From: Phallusia fumigata | Taxonomy: Eukaryota > Chordata > Ascidiacea > Phlebobranchia > Ascidiidae | DNA: 64,000 nt | NCBI GenBank assembly: GCA_008931825.1 | Contig: QXVZ01010945.1 | Span: forward strand, 84,594 to 148,593 | Reading direction: 5' to 3' | Part shown: positions 38,001 to 50,350 of the stretch, one piece after another | Layout: each line of letters starts with the position of its first letter | Position numbering within the stretch: position 1 is the first letter of the stretch | The notes under the pieces: model-generated | Databases searched by the model: none | The model's input: the letters and a program-made list of their open reading frames with translations, nothing else | What the model was told of the DNA's origin: nothing | Made by a program: the position numbers and the translations under genes

Positions 38001-41000
38001 TGTTCCAAACCTTTATAACACTGGCGTGTATTGCAGCTAAACAAACTGGGGAGTCTTCATGATACCAAAGTGACCCAAACACTTGACGTTGCATGATTTC
38101 ATCGCAGTCAGATGGACAGGTGACAAGCTGATGAGAAGAGGACATCTGGTGGCCAGACTTGTGACAAGCAATGTATTCACCTAAAGGTTAAAACAGAGCT
38201 TACAGCAAAAAAGTTGTACAGCATAAAAAAACATCTTTTATGTTTGACATGCCAAGATGGTCTTGTGGTCAGCACAACTGCCTTGTGTTCATAAGGTTGT
38301 GGGTTCTAATCCAGTCTCAACTGTGTTTTCCTGAGCAGGAACCTTACCACTCCAACCTAATTATGAGTATAACACATTCAGACATTCTTCTGCACAAACC
38401 AACAAACAAAAACATGATTGTTCAGTTTTAATGGCAGAGTAACAACAAAAGCGAAACATGGGTCCTTTCAAAAAAGTGAGTTACCAGTTTGGGTTTGCTC
38501 CTCTTGGCTAATTCTTCCAAGCCTGGGGACAGCACTTCTAGCTAATTTCACTGCATTTCTAAATTCATTCGGCACTAAACAACAAAATGCACATAAATGT
38601 TGAAAAAATGATGCCTAAATACCAATTTTGCACATATATTCGTATTTAAGGCATACAGTTAAAACTATATGTCGGCAATTTACCGATGCAAAATGGCTCT
38701 GCAGCATGCAAGTAGAATTACCTAGGTTACACACAAGTATAATTAATGCAACAGGTAACATTGTCAATACCAGCAAGGTTAGATGCCCACAATTCAGTGA
38801 TGCTAACATGTACTAATTTAAGCATACAACTAAAATGATTTTATTTTGTCATCAACCACCAAGAAAAAACGATTTTACCTTCAACTGGCTCCAAAGTAGC
38901 AATAATCCCCTGGCTTGCAAGATAATTACTCAACATAAACTGCACAATGCCTATTTCATTCGCTCCAACCACCGACAAAACTGCGGTGTTCTCAGATGGA
39001 GTTGCGGTGCATTCAAACAGCAAACGAACTGTGTTTCTTAATCCCAGGTTTTGGAACTAGAATTTAAATAATAAGTTTGACAACACATCTGTTCATGTCG
39101 TTTTACATCGACGTTGGCTGCTAAAAATCACAGAACCCAAAAACAATTGTTTATGACATGAAAAATAGTACTTGGTTTAACACATCTGCAAATAGTATGT
39201 GTTAAACCAAATTCACTTGGGGGGAAAACTCTTAATTCAGTTAAACAAAAAATTATGCTCACAAAATGTTAAGGTGGCCAGAATTTGGAGCGTTTTTGAT
39301 GGGTTGCACGCAAAAGTGTTTGCTGAATCCCATACTAAAAGAATACACATACAGCAAGGTGAAAGCAATTTTACTTCTGTACTTTTATCTGATCCAATTG
39401 AGCTTCGGGATGCAGATGGATTATATGATAATGATGTCACAGTGTGGTTCATCACATCATAGACAGTAACAATATAAGGTTTAAGTGCAACAGCTTGAAC
39501 AGATGAAATGTGAAATCCTTCTGCTTCGAAAGATGATTGCAACTAAAAAAGTTTTCACTTGGTTCAATAAAGTAAGCTTTAGAATAAGTTTAAAAGATGT
39601 TTGGACAAAAAGAAAGCTAAGTTGGCAATGTTTGTGACTGCAAGAGTATATTTCTTTATTCATGATTGGCTAAACTAGAACTGTGGCAACAAGTAGTTAT
39701 TTCTTTGTTTTTCTGTGCTACCCATTGCCCAGCAAACTTGATAACTCCTTGCTGAGGACCCCAACCCTATTTACTTATTTTCAAAATGTACATAAATCCT
39801 GAAAATACTTGGTTCACCAAAAAATAAATCAAAACTAATACAACTTACTACAGGCAAAACAGCTTTTTTTATTATGTTGGTCTCATTAGAACCGAGGTTT
39901 CTCATTGCTTCATTCCAAACCACTGCCTTTTCATTAATTTGCTCCAGTCTTATTGCACCACGAAATATTGGAAGATCAACTTCAAGTTCAAAGTATTCTT
40001 GCTCCGCACGCAATGCAGCCATCTTTGGGTCTTCAGGTATACCTAAGTATGTGAACCACAGATATATTTGACTGCATTGCATCATTTTTGCAGTTATGTA
40101 CAGTATACACTACCAAGGAAAGGAGATGGAAAAGACATATTAAATTCCAAGTTAAACTACCATATTTAACCTAAACAAAGACACAATTTGACTTACATAA
40201 AGCAATGATAAAGGTGACAATACAAGAGAGAAATCCGAACACTGCCATCAGCATTGCTATTTTCCTTCTTGTGAGCTGGGTTTCAAACCCAGGAAAAACA
40301 TCAAACAATGGTTTGGACTTTGAAATATCAGACTGGCTTTTTAACTGTTTTGTAACTGGAGGTTTGTCCTGAACATGTTGGAGTTTTTTGGACAAAGATG
40401 CAGTTGATGATTTTGACTTGGCTCTACGGAGTAAGGTTTGAGACATGCTACACTCAGTAGTTAGTGGAATTTCAGAAACAGTTGTCACTGACTCGGAAGG
40501 AGTTGTTGATGTTTTTGGTTCAGCAGTGGAGGTTATGGAACAAAATGGCTGTGACGTCTTTGACTGTGCAGCTGTTTTAGATTCCAAAGACCATGGCTTG
40601 GACATCACAGGCAGTGATGTTTTTGATGTAGTTGTACCATCAGTGAGCAAGCTTTTAGTTTGATCAGTTGATGCGGCAGTCTTAACATCTGACATATTAG
40701 ACATAGTAGGATTCACAGCTTCCACATCAGAAGCTAAGGTTGGATTGGATTCTTCAGGTGATATTGTGGACTTTGCAGCCAATAATAATTCAGTATCAAC
40801 CGTCATTGTGTTTGATTGGTTGCTGAATTGTGGTTCTGAAACATTTTCCTGGGATGCCCTTGAATCTCTGGTCAAAGTTTCAGGCTGAGAAGATTTTGAC
40901 TCAGGTATCGTGGATGTTTGAGAAGTAGCATTTATTGTTTCAGACGTTATTTTTTTGTCCGATTGACCAGTTAACTGAGCTTTTAATAACACAGTTGACA

Positions 41001-41886
41001 TGTTTGAATCCTCTGTTTGCAATGATTGGGGCAGGGGAGTAAAAGTCTTCGGGTGGAGAGTTAATGGAGATTGAGAAGATTGTGATTGATTTGACTCATC
41101 ATTGAATAAAGTCTCATGTTGCACAGTTGTTGTATTTGACTGCACAGCTGATGGTGGGTCAGTCTGATCAGAAAGTTGTTTGCCAGAAGATAATGTCAAT
41201 AAAGTTTCAAACAGAGCAGCCAAAGATCTTTCGGAAATTGCATTCGAAGTTTCAATAGGAGTTGGTAAAACAGTTGCAGATTGCCCAGTCAGTGAGTTTG
41301 TCTGGATAGTTAGTAGGTTGGCAGGTTGGGCATTTGATGTTGCATACTCAGCAGCTAATGATGTTTCAGAAAGAACATTTGATGTTTCCAACTCTGCTGT
41401 CAACACTGTTTGGGACTCAAGGACCGGTATTTCAGGCAAACTTGCTGATTTTGTTGGTTTATCTTTTGGTTTGAAGGATGTTGAATTCTCGTTTTCCACT
41501 GAAAAGTTACACATACACCAGTATTAAAAAGTATACCCATACATTTTTATTGTACACCCCACAAAAGGAATGTATGGAAAATATACTGAATTGAGTGGGC
41601 AATTCTGTTCATAGGTTAATGGTAACAACCTCACTTTACAAAAAAACAATGCTTCAGCAAAAAATTTAACTGAAATCTTACGTGTTGAAACTGCAGATGC
41701 AAAATAACTAGATGCTGCTGTAACAAAATTCAGATCTTCGCTCAAACAGCTTCTAACGACTGTTAAATAAGTATGTACAGTAAATTTCTTTCGGCAGTTT
41801 CTGTTGTTGCTGTTATCACACAATGTACCTGGTAAATTTATACGTTCAGAGCTTGATCTACCAGACCAAGAATTATCCTCCGACAT
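29100..41886 (-). CDS. Mosaic type II transmembrane serine protease (SEA-like, LCCL, VWA-like, trypsin)
   Basis: A 26-exon model of 1546 residues, in frame throughout. Exons 5' to 3': 41886-41682, 41498-40197, 40042-39849, 39542-39456 (donor uncertain), 39056-38879, 38574-38485, 38180-38011, 37949-37826, 37566-37471, 37256-37150, 36903-36772, 36566-36455, 36344-36266, 35892-35781, 35694-35620, 35288-35139, 34697-34510, 34190-34080, 33711-33647, 33517-33410, 32994-32854, 32286-32100, 31573-31420, 30974-30860, 30223-30069, 29303-29100. No signal peptide; about 480 Ser/Thr-rich residues, a membrane helix ([20 protein letters not shown]) after RRK, SEA-like modules, LCCL (about 690-783), a second SEA-like stretch, a VWA-like domain (about 960-1170), then trypsin from GKIVGG. 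Triad about H1329 (TAAHC), D1382 (YDIALL), S1482 (GDSGG). A catalytic ectoprotease is inferred; substrate unknown. Confidence 0.75.
30705..30790. repeat. MITE-like element in a protease intron
   Basis: atgacaacaccgattgtcga, aacgtttgca, then tatctggcagttatgttttt: a right-half copy in the intron between 30223 and 30860. Confidence 0.55.
31606..31885 (+). repeat. tRNA-derived SINE, family A copy in a protease intron
   Basis: ctgccttgtgcacacaaggt and gttgtgggttctaatcc (B-box) with a tail ending cattcaggcattaatctgcc; it sits antisense to the host gene, just upstream of the exon at 31573. Confidence 0.55.
32520..32665 (-). repeat. tRNA-derived SINE, family A fragment
   Basis: tgggatagagcaatgctgtt and taagtttcctgctcaggaaa match family A copies at 2.2 and 38.3 kb in reverse; ends with ttttaaccactcggccatc, an A-box-like complement. 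Confidence 0.5.
37826..38180 (-). other. LCCL domain of the mosaic protease
   Basis: Two exons (38180-38011 and 37949-37826) spell an LCCL module: [30 protein letters not shown], then [20 protein letters not shown] and GGKFIV. The [13 protein letters not shown] segment is the core LCCL signature, seen also in Limulus factor C and cochlin. LCCL modules often sit in secreted defence or matrix proteins. Confidence 0.85.
38247..38415 (+). repeat. tRNA-derived SINE, family A copy
   Basis: gccaagatggtcttgtggtc (A-box region) and aaggttgtgggttctaatcc (B-box), the best-preserved family A head in the window; lies in an intron of the mosaic protease. Confidence 0.6.
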
Positions 41887-42300
41887 TTTTTTCCTCCAAT
41901 GTGACTAAAATCCTGACTAAATTTCGCTTAACAGTGAGTTAACAACAAAAATGATAGCATGGTAAACATTGCACTCAAGAAGCTGTCTGCAACTGATTGT
42001 TACGAAACAGTTGTTTGTAGTTCTGACGCAACAAATACATTTTCACCACGACTCACCCGGTAACCAACTTATTTTATTAACTTGATATTTTGTTCTGACT
42101 CTATAAAAAAGTTTGCGTATGACAAAAAATATTTTCGCTAAATGATTAAAACTTGAGCTTAAGTTTCTCAAAAAAACAACAGAAATATTTTACGGTCATG
42201 TGATTAACAGGGAAAGTACCTCGATGTAAAAGTAAACAAAACCAACATCATTAAATTCGGTGCATGTATTTTCTTATTTGTATGGAACCTGAATAAAAAC
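41887..42300. promoter_or_regulatory. Divergent intergenic region, protease and WDSUB1
   Basis: 414 bases separate the ATG of the minus-strand protease from the ATG of WDSUB1, so both promoters must lie here or overlap the 5' UTRs. No clear TATA pair was identified. Confidence 0.55.
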
Positions 42301-45300
42301 ATGCCACAATTTTGCAAATTAGAAGGACATACGAGAGAGGTGAACTGCTGCGCATTTTCAAATGATTTTTTTGTCACTTGTTCAGGTAAAAACAGAGTTG
42401 TTTTGTCTTTTTTCATTTGTGTTTTTTCTGATAACCCAGTATAGTGTCTTGCAAAAACATATTTTATTTTAAACTTGTTTCGGTGTTTACAGACCAACTT
42501 GTGTTTTCTAAATTTAAATACAAGCCTACAGAAGCCAGATAAAACTTTGTAATCTAGTATGTCTAACATATAAGTGTTGTTGTTAACGAGTTAGAGTGCT
42601 ATGAAACACTAATCACAAATCTGCATTGTTAATAATGGCATAAGTTTTTGCCAAAACATTCAAATAATGTTACTTTTAAGCACTATTCGGGGCCTTGACT
42701 AATCCTAAGTGTGTAGTATTGATAACATCAGTGCAAATGTAAAGTTACCTTTTAACGGCACAATATTTTTTATGTGTGGTTGAAAGATTTAAAAGCGTTC
42801 TTCGATTCTTAATTGTTAACCTCAGTTATTGATTTACTCGTTGTGTTTCTACAGGTGACAAGTCCATCAGAGTGTATGCAGTTGACAGTTTTAAGGAATT
42901 AAGTTATTCACCTATTAAGGTTTTCCAGTATGGAGTAAATCACATCACATTTAACAATGACGGATCGATACTTGCCACTGCTGGAACAGATGGAAAATCC
43001 CATTTGTTTAAACTGTCCAACAAAGAAGCAAAGGTTTGTACAATCTCCTTGTTTAAAAATACATAAAGATACCCATGTAAAATTGCCTGTTTAAGGGCTG
43101 ACTTGATGACCGCAAGGTACTTCACTGCCCTGCACTCTTTTTTTCGTCACATTCCTTTTCATCACTAAATCACTGAATCAGTTGTGCAAATTAAACTAAA
43201 CTAAACATGTTTTCCATTAGCTTGTTTTACAAATGAATTTATATGCAACACTCAGCTTAAACATTTCAACTAGTAGGCAATTTCGTTTTTAAACAACTGT
43301 TAGGATTTTCATTTGTGTGCTTTTAATGCTAAAGTCCCTGTGTTCAATACAAGCAGTTAATTAGTGGACTACCCAAATGTTTTGGCGACATTTTCTTAAG
43401 TAAGTTTTTTCAAAGTAAACTTATGAGTACCACATTGTAGTGACATTGTTGAGTGAAAACCTGCAACATATGTATGTTGTTTTTTATAGCTGGTTGTCAT
43501 ATTCCGTCATTCTGACACTAACACAATGCAAGTGTGCACCTTCTCCAACAACTCACAATACTTGATGACAGGATCTGCTGATGGTTCAATCGCTTTTTGG
43601 GACATTGAGAAGAAAAAGAAGCTTAAGTATTTATTATATCTATCATTTTTCACAAAATATCTACATTTTATGCTGGGGATATAGTTTTTCAGTTGAGGAC
43701 AAGTTATTGCTATGTGGCGTTTTGGCTTGACACGGTTTTGAAGTTCATTTTGTGATGACAAGACATTTGGCAACAGTTATCTGTTTTGTTGTTAACACTC
43801 TGATCATTTTTTTCTTAACTTAAATGTTGTTACATGAGATTGTTTGCATGCAGGGAAATATCGGGGCACTCGGAGGGGTTGGTTCATGCAGCAGCTTTCA
43901 CCCCCTGCGACTCATTTCTAATGACTGGATCAACACTTGGTGATTTGCGGGTGTGGAATATGTGGAACAACAGATTGCAGGTTAACTGTGACCTGAAGTA
44001 GATCACATTATTGTAAGATAATCAGTTGCAGTGCACCAATGCACTCCACACATCAAACCTATTGCTTTATTTGTCTGCTTTATTATTTTTTCAATGATGC
44101 AAAGTTGTAGTTGAGGTTGGTTTTTGTTTTGTTTTTTAGCCTGTGTTGTTGACACAAGCTCATGAGGATGGAATTTCGTCATGTGGGGTGTCTTGCATCA
44201 CTTTTTCACCGACATTTCACTCATCTAGTAAGAATATAAATATTATGCTGTGTAAACAAAAGTTTATTCAGACTCTCCATTAAATATTACTTGCTAATTT
44301 CATATAGTATGGTGATCTTACACCCTTTAAGTACAAAAAAAGAAATATCAGTTGGTCTTGATTTTTCACAGGGAACAAACGCCCTTAAATAATGCAGGGC
44401 AACTTTAATTAGGTTGTGTTCATTCCTCAGTTGACGATCCCCAGCGATGTTACCTGGTCGCTTCTTGTGGCCACGACAACAAAATTAAACTATGGATTTT
44501 TGAAGTTGCAAGTATGTTTTATTGTTTGGTGGATGTAGTGGCCCTAGTTCCATAATTTACTTGTTAGTACCAACACTATTTATGGTCATTAGTTTCAATA
44601 AGTTGTTGGTTGATTTTGTTTAAATTTTTGTGTTATTAATATTGCATGGATGAAAACTTTGACAAGTTACCTTAATTAGGAACCTCAGTAGAGCTGCTTA
44701 CTATAGTTTTGCTAGCAATCATTTGTTTAAAGTTTAGTTGTGTATTTCTGTTGTCTTATTTCTAGGGCAAACACTTAGATTGTTCCAGACACTTAATGGA
44801 CACTCTGGACCAGTTAGTGGGTGCGCTTTTTCATCGACCGGAAAATACTTGGCCTCCAGTTCATTTGATAAAACAATTATCGTGTGGGATCCTGTAAGTC
44901 ATGCCTTGTTTACTAGTGCATCATGCAACATAGAATGTATTATTAGATTGGAGATAAAGAGACAGACATGGTACAGAATATGTTGTGTCTGTGCGATGTT
45001 CTCCATACAGCATTTGTGTCTACTGATGGAGATTTAGTTACTTGAGATCTTGTAATTTGACTCCTTCTGAATAGAATACACTGCTTTAGTTCCCATTACA
45101 TGACATTATTGGGGGTTGCACAAAAAGTATTTCAAACTGTTTAGATTGGAACATTTTGTGAAAATATTTGGGCAATTTTTATGATAAATTTTCTTTATTT
45201 GAAGCAGTTTTGGCTGTTTCGTTTAAGTAGCAATTCATAGAACAATGGTTTCCAAAAATTTTGAGCAATATGAATTATAGATTATCTGTGAACAAGTTTA

Positions 45301-47991
45301 TGTGCTGGACGCCCACTCTGCATTTTGTACTTACGTTGCTTACTCAGTGCATGATGTTTACTTGGCATCGACATCATATGACAAAACCTGCATTATATGG
45401 AACATGGAAGCTGAAGGTTTTGTGATGTTGTGTGTGTGTGTGTGTGTGTGTGTGTGATGTTAACAGTGCACCAGTGTTATGGTCATCAAAAAACTGTTGT
45501 AAACAAAATGTGTGTCTAAGAAAAGACATAAATTATAACTCTCTGTTTGTGACCTGCCGACTGATAAAACAAGTTACGTGTGTTTTGTTGTGAATCCTTG
45601 TCTGTTGTGAATCTTATCAGCTGCCCACATCATGTCACAAATATTTTTACATTTTTTAACAGAAACTCCTTTTCCAGTTCTCCCATATGAGTCTGTGCAG
45701 GTAAGTTTTGTATGTCACAAAAAAAAGTGTTTTAAAACTTGTTAATTTGCTGTTTTTTGCCTCAGAACACCGATTTGATACAACTGGATCCATCTCAAGG
45801 ACAAACAGCTCAGAACCAAACCTCAAGTCAAGGTCAAACTTCAACCAGTGGTGAGATTTAGAACGTATTGTCACCAATTGTTTTCTACAAGATAAAAAAG
45901 CATTTTTTACATTGGATTGGCTGGTGGCAGTACTTTTTTTTCTCTTGTGTTGTATGTTATGCTTTGTGATTTGTTTACCCTGATGAAGACAACCTGAATA
46001 GGATCCTTCATAAGTTTTTACAATGCACTGAGGTTTAAACAAAACAAACCCTATTTGTGAGCTGTAGACAGTGCACACTGTTTCGATCTGTAAGATCTCA
46101 TCAGTGCAGCTGGTGACAGGACATTGGCCGTGTAGGCTAGTGTAGCCAAATTCCAGCACTCTGTTTGCAGCTCACAAATCATTACTGGCTCTTTGCTGGT
46201 AAACTGATTTGATTTGATGAAAACATTTGCAGCAAATCAACAGCAACCCCGTGTTCCTTTTCAACAATGGACTTGCCAGGAGGTTGTGAAGTGGTTGACC
46301 GACGAACTTAAACTCGGGCAATATTCCCCAAACTTCCTCGACAATGAGATAGATGGAACAGAACTGACAAGTTTAACTGCTGAAGTTCTTCAGAAGGATC
46401 TTGGAGTTGGTGAGTTTTCAAAATTCAGTTGTCACACAAATTGGGAAACTGGTTATTCACAGAGCAATGCTTCCTTAACTGAGAAGCTTTGGTGGGAATT
46501 TCAATTTAGGGGCACCGATCTGTAAATTTTAAAGTTCTAATTTACAATAATTGCTGTTTTGTTTGTGGTGATTAAACTGCGACTAATTGATGAGTTAGAT
46601 TTTGAAGACTGGTTACTTGTAGAGCAGCACTTTCTAACCTGAATGGGTTTGGTAGGAAATTAAATTTAGGGTGAAATGAATAAGTTGAACTGTAACTTCA
46701 TCATTTCATATTTGTTATCTCAATTGTTGTGATAGCAACCATAATTTTCAACACATAAATAGCCTAACCCCTTTAATACAAATATTTCTAGCCCCTCTTG
46801 GCCATCGCAACAAAATTCTTCGGGCAATTAAAGCAATGTCCTCATCACCACAACAACCAGGCAACAGCAACGTAGACCTTCATTCACTCGTGCAAGCATT
46901 GCCTTCTTCCCTACAGCAGTTAGCCCCAACAGTGATACAACATTATTTAAAGAATGACAATTCTGCCCCACCAGGTAAGCAATGAAACAAAAAACAAAAC
47001 AAACTTTGTTTATACTTCAAAACTTCTGCTTATTGTTCTACCACTACAATATTTTGTTATATTCCATCTCACAGCAGGCATAAGAATTTCCTAAGGTTCA
47101 GTTTTCATGTACAAACCAGGAAACATGCTGTAACAGCTAGTTCACTGAAATTTTTTACCATCTACTATTGTCTAAAGTGGAATATTTGTTTTATGATTTT
47201 AAAACCTGTAAAATTTTCTACTTTTAGTCCAAACACCATCTGGTTCTGAAGTTCGCCAGTGGCAAACAGTCCAGCCGGCAGCAAGTTTTCAAAATGTCCG
47301 ACAAGAAAAACTGGAAGGTCGGTTCATTTGTGTTTGATGTCGTATACTAACATGACATTGGCATGAAAAATATAACACAAAGTCAACTAACACAGTTTTG
47401 TGGATTTCTTGTAATGTTTGTTTTGTTGTTTGTAGCTGAAAAGGGAATTCCTGATGAATTTTTGTGCCCGATTACGCGAGAAATAATGCTTGACCCAGTT
47501 ATTGCTTCAGGTATTAATCTTCACCTAAAACTGTATTACTTTAATTAATTTAAAGAAAATGTAGCTTAACTGTTGCTGTGTTGTTTAGTGGAGTAATAAC
47601 CTGTTTCCATACACAAGGGCGTGTTACTTTGGGTACTTCGTAGTTTGTGGACATATCTTGTTTGCCTAAAAAAAATTTGAATCATTCTTGACTCAAGTTT
47701 TTACCCAAACACAAAAATAGTGGCAATGTAGAAACCAAATAAAAAACTGTTTTTTCCTGTAGTGTCGTATATTTTTTAAATTAGCTTTTACATTTTCTGG
47801 CAGATGGATTCTCATATGAGCGATCGTCCATACAAAAGTGGATGAAAAAGAGTCCAGAACCTTCAAGCCCCATGATGGGCAAGCCGCTCAAAAACAAAAA
47901 TCTGGTTCCCAATCAAACCCTAAAGATGGTGATTAGTCAGTTCATGGATGCGAGACTACCAGACAAAATGATTGAACCATCTATTGACTGA
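42301..47991 (+). CDS. WDSUB1: WDSUB1: WD40, SAM and U-box ubiquitin ligase
   Basis: Predicted E3 ubiquitin ligase, 598 residues in 15 coding exons: 42301-42385, 42855-43033, 43490-43626, 43854-43980, 44140-44227, 44431-44511, 44766-44893, 45281-45416, 45663-45700, 45766-45850, 46233-46409, 46792-46974, 47228-47317, 47436-47510, 47804-47991. Starts [22 protein letters not shown]40 blades fill about residues 1-320, with [10 protein letters not shown] and [12 protein letters not shown] as clear repeats. A SAM domain follows at about 362-420 ([20 protein letters not shown]), and a C-terminal U-box at about 512-598 ([34 protein letters not shown]). The U-box recruits E2 enzymes. The SAM and U-box are separated by a Gln/Ser-rich linker, making the protein longer than the human protein (about 476 as I recall). 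Domain order is diagnostic. Confidence 0.93.
45428..45456. repeat. GT dinucleotide microsatellite
   Basis: About 14 uninterrupted TG units directly after the donor of WDSUB1 exon 8. Confidence 0.9.
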
Positions 47992-49210
47992 AGTATATCA
48001 AGGTTTAGTTCAGAGGTTGGCAACTTACCATGTCGGGGCTACATATGATTTATCATCCTTCAACTCTAGCTTTTATAACTTAGTGGCACATTTTTTGTTG
48101 TTGTATTTACGATGTTCTACAGTTGTACTCAGTTTTTTGATTTTAAATATAGTTTACTTCTCACATATAAAGCACAGTGTACAACAGTTATATTATGTAT
48201 TGCTACCTTTAATGTAGAGAATAAACTGACTTTGCAACTCATCTTGGTTGAAATGAGCCCTAATGGCCTTATAATACATCTGGTTGCCAACCTCTGGTCT
48301 GACCATGTATGTTATGCCTCTGTATTTTTTTCTGAAGCAAGTAGTTGAATGTGACAGTTGTCACAAAGCGCCCAGATAATTCTTGCTCTGCATATTTTCT
48401 TTCTCATCATAATTTGGGTTAGATGATGGATTGTTAGGTACAACAAGGAAATGTAATTGTATAAATGATATATACAGTGTTGATAGGGATTTTTTCTTGG
48501 GTAATATATAGACTAGCTGGCCTGTAGGTTTTTGCCGGTTCTGTTAATTATTTTATTTCAAAGAATATGCATTTTTTCTTTGCATAAGATTGTGTCAAAA
48601 CTGGTGGTTTTTACTATGCAAAAACTCTAATTGTAGATGCTTTACACCCCTAAGTATTGTTTTCTGTTTTCTTGTGGGTTTTTTGTTTTGCAAATAATGC
48701 TGTATGTTAAACTGATGTTATTATATGTATAAATTGTGCATAAAAACAACAATGTTTCTACATACAACAAAAAATAATAATAATTTGGAAGTTCAATACA
48801 ATTGTTTTACTCTTCATTGACTTATATTGAAAACATTGTATGAATAAACTAATGAATAAGAAGTATGTGTAATATATAGATCAGCTAGAATATAAACTGA
48901 AGAAAAGGAAATCAAGCAGTGACACATAGGATGTTGGTACTTATATTAGGAGCAAAATATATGGAGGCGGTTCTTCCTTCGGAGGGGGAGGTCTGTTGTC
49001 AAAATATTTATTTGTTGAGGCTGACTGCAGTAACAGCCATTATAAGTATTAGTATCAGATATTATATCAGTGTGTTTAATATTATATCAGATAAATGGAA
49101 GGCAAAAATTAACAGCACCAAAAGCAGACATAATAATTGATTTACAAGACTTTCATCTGGTAGTTTGTCTTTGACTGTAAAATTGTTTTTTTACAGTACA
49201 AGTGAAGGAG
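47992..49210. other. WDSUB1 3' UTR and intergenic
   Basis: AT-rich with several AATAAA-like motifs (e.g. gaataaactg near 48.22 kb). A strong acceptor (attgtttttttacag) ends at 49196, 14 bases before the next ATG. No coding exon seen. Confidence 0.45.
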
Positions 49211-50350
49211 ATGTCACAAACTCACTGGAACGAATACTTACTGGTGATCTATGTCTTGTTTATTTTAACTTGCACCAGTGCAGAGGACAATTCTGTTTGG
49301 AATACGATTAACTCCTGGACAGATGTGGAAAACTGCTCCACTGCAGCATTTTCCATTATACTTCATGTAACCAAGACAACGCAAGTGTCTTCCACCAACA
49401 GCAGTCAATTTAAACAGAGTCGTGCCATATCTGGTGCACATCCATTCATATGCAACTTCATAAATGAAACCACCTCAATGGTTAGTTGCCTGTTTTCAGA
49501 TTCCATTGCTTTTAATTGCAGTATAAAATCTGCAACAATTCCTTGCACCACACCGAATTGGGGTCCGGAGGTCTTCCTTCAGACTTGTAAGTCCCTTCCA
49601 GGATTAAATCACAAAACAAAAGTTCGCCAATGCTTAGATTGTTACGATCGCCCAATCGATCCCAAACACTGCCACGGAGAAGTACTTGTTCACCACACAC
49701 CATGTTGGAACACTTCTTCATATGCTTGGAGCAGTTGGCAAGAGCACAGCAAATGTACAACAAATTACACAAGGGTTAACTGCCGTTACCAGGTGGTCAA
49801 CTCAGACCAGAGTTTTGATCAAACTTATACCACACTTTACAAAATGACAGTGGTTCAAACAGTCAAAGCAAATGGAACCCAAATGTGGAGAAGGGCTTGC
49901 ATGAATTCGTCTTTATCAAATGATGCTGTCAATACCAAATACTGTGGAAAACAGTTTCTTGATGAAAGATTGTGTGTTGTAAATGTAAAAGAAACATGTG
50001 AAACTGACATCAAAGTTAATGGAGTAACAATAGGACTCATAATTCCAGGTTGGATTGTGATTCTTGTCTTGTGTGCTGCTATTATACATAGGATTAAGAA
50101 TAAACTGCACACAATTTTTGGAATTTGGGGCAGAAAGGGCAGCAAAAAACACAAACATACCATGGATGAGTCAAACTTATCATCCTCACAGAAAGAATTG
50201 AAACCTGAAGCAAGGCCACAATCAGAAATAAACCCTTATGCTTTTGCTCGAGATCCAGAAATGCTGGAGGAAGAATCTCCATATCTCGTTGCTTTGCCAT
50301 TTGGAAAAGAACCGGTAAAAGCTGGATATGCATCTGTTAATAAAAAGTGA
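49211..50350 (+). CDS. Single-exon type I membrane glycoprotein, family unknown
   Basis: 379 residues, no coding intron. I chose the ATG at 49211, just after a strong 3' splice site at 49196. Order: signal peptide (LLVIYVLFILTCTSA), a cysteine-rich ectodomain of about 245 residues with at least eight N-glycosylation sequons (NCS, NSS, NET, NTS, NYT, NGT), one membrane helix (VTIGLIIPGWIVILVLCAAI, about 272-292), then a basic patch (GRKGSKKHKH) and a cytoplasmic tail of about 87 residues with SPYLVAL. The YAWSSWQEHSKC segment resembles the start of a thrombospondin type 1 repeat, but the full TSP1 cysteine pattern is not there. I do not recognise the family. The acceptor implies an intron in the 5' UTR or spliced-leader trans-splicing. 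Confidence 0.75.
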   Translation: MSQTHWNEYLLVIYVLFILTCTSAEDNSVWNTINSWTDVENCSTAAFSIILHVTKTTQVSSTNSSQFKQSRAISGAHPFICNFINETTSMVSCLFSDSIAFNCSIKSATIPCTTPNWGPEVFLQTCKSLPGLNHKTKVRQCLDCYDRPIDPKHCHGEVLVHHTPCWNTSSYAWSSWQEHSKCTTNYTRVNCRYQVVNSDQSFDQTYTTLYKMTVVQTVKANGTQMWRRACMNSSLSNDAVNTKYCGKQFLDERLCVVNVKETCETDIKVNGVTIGLIIPGWIVILVLCAAIIHRIKNKLHTIFGIWGRKGSKKHKHTMDESNLSSSQKELKPEARPQSEINPYAFARDPEMLEEESPYLVALPFGKEPVKAGYASVNKK

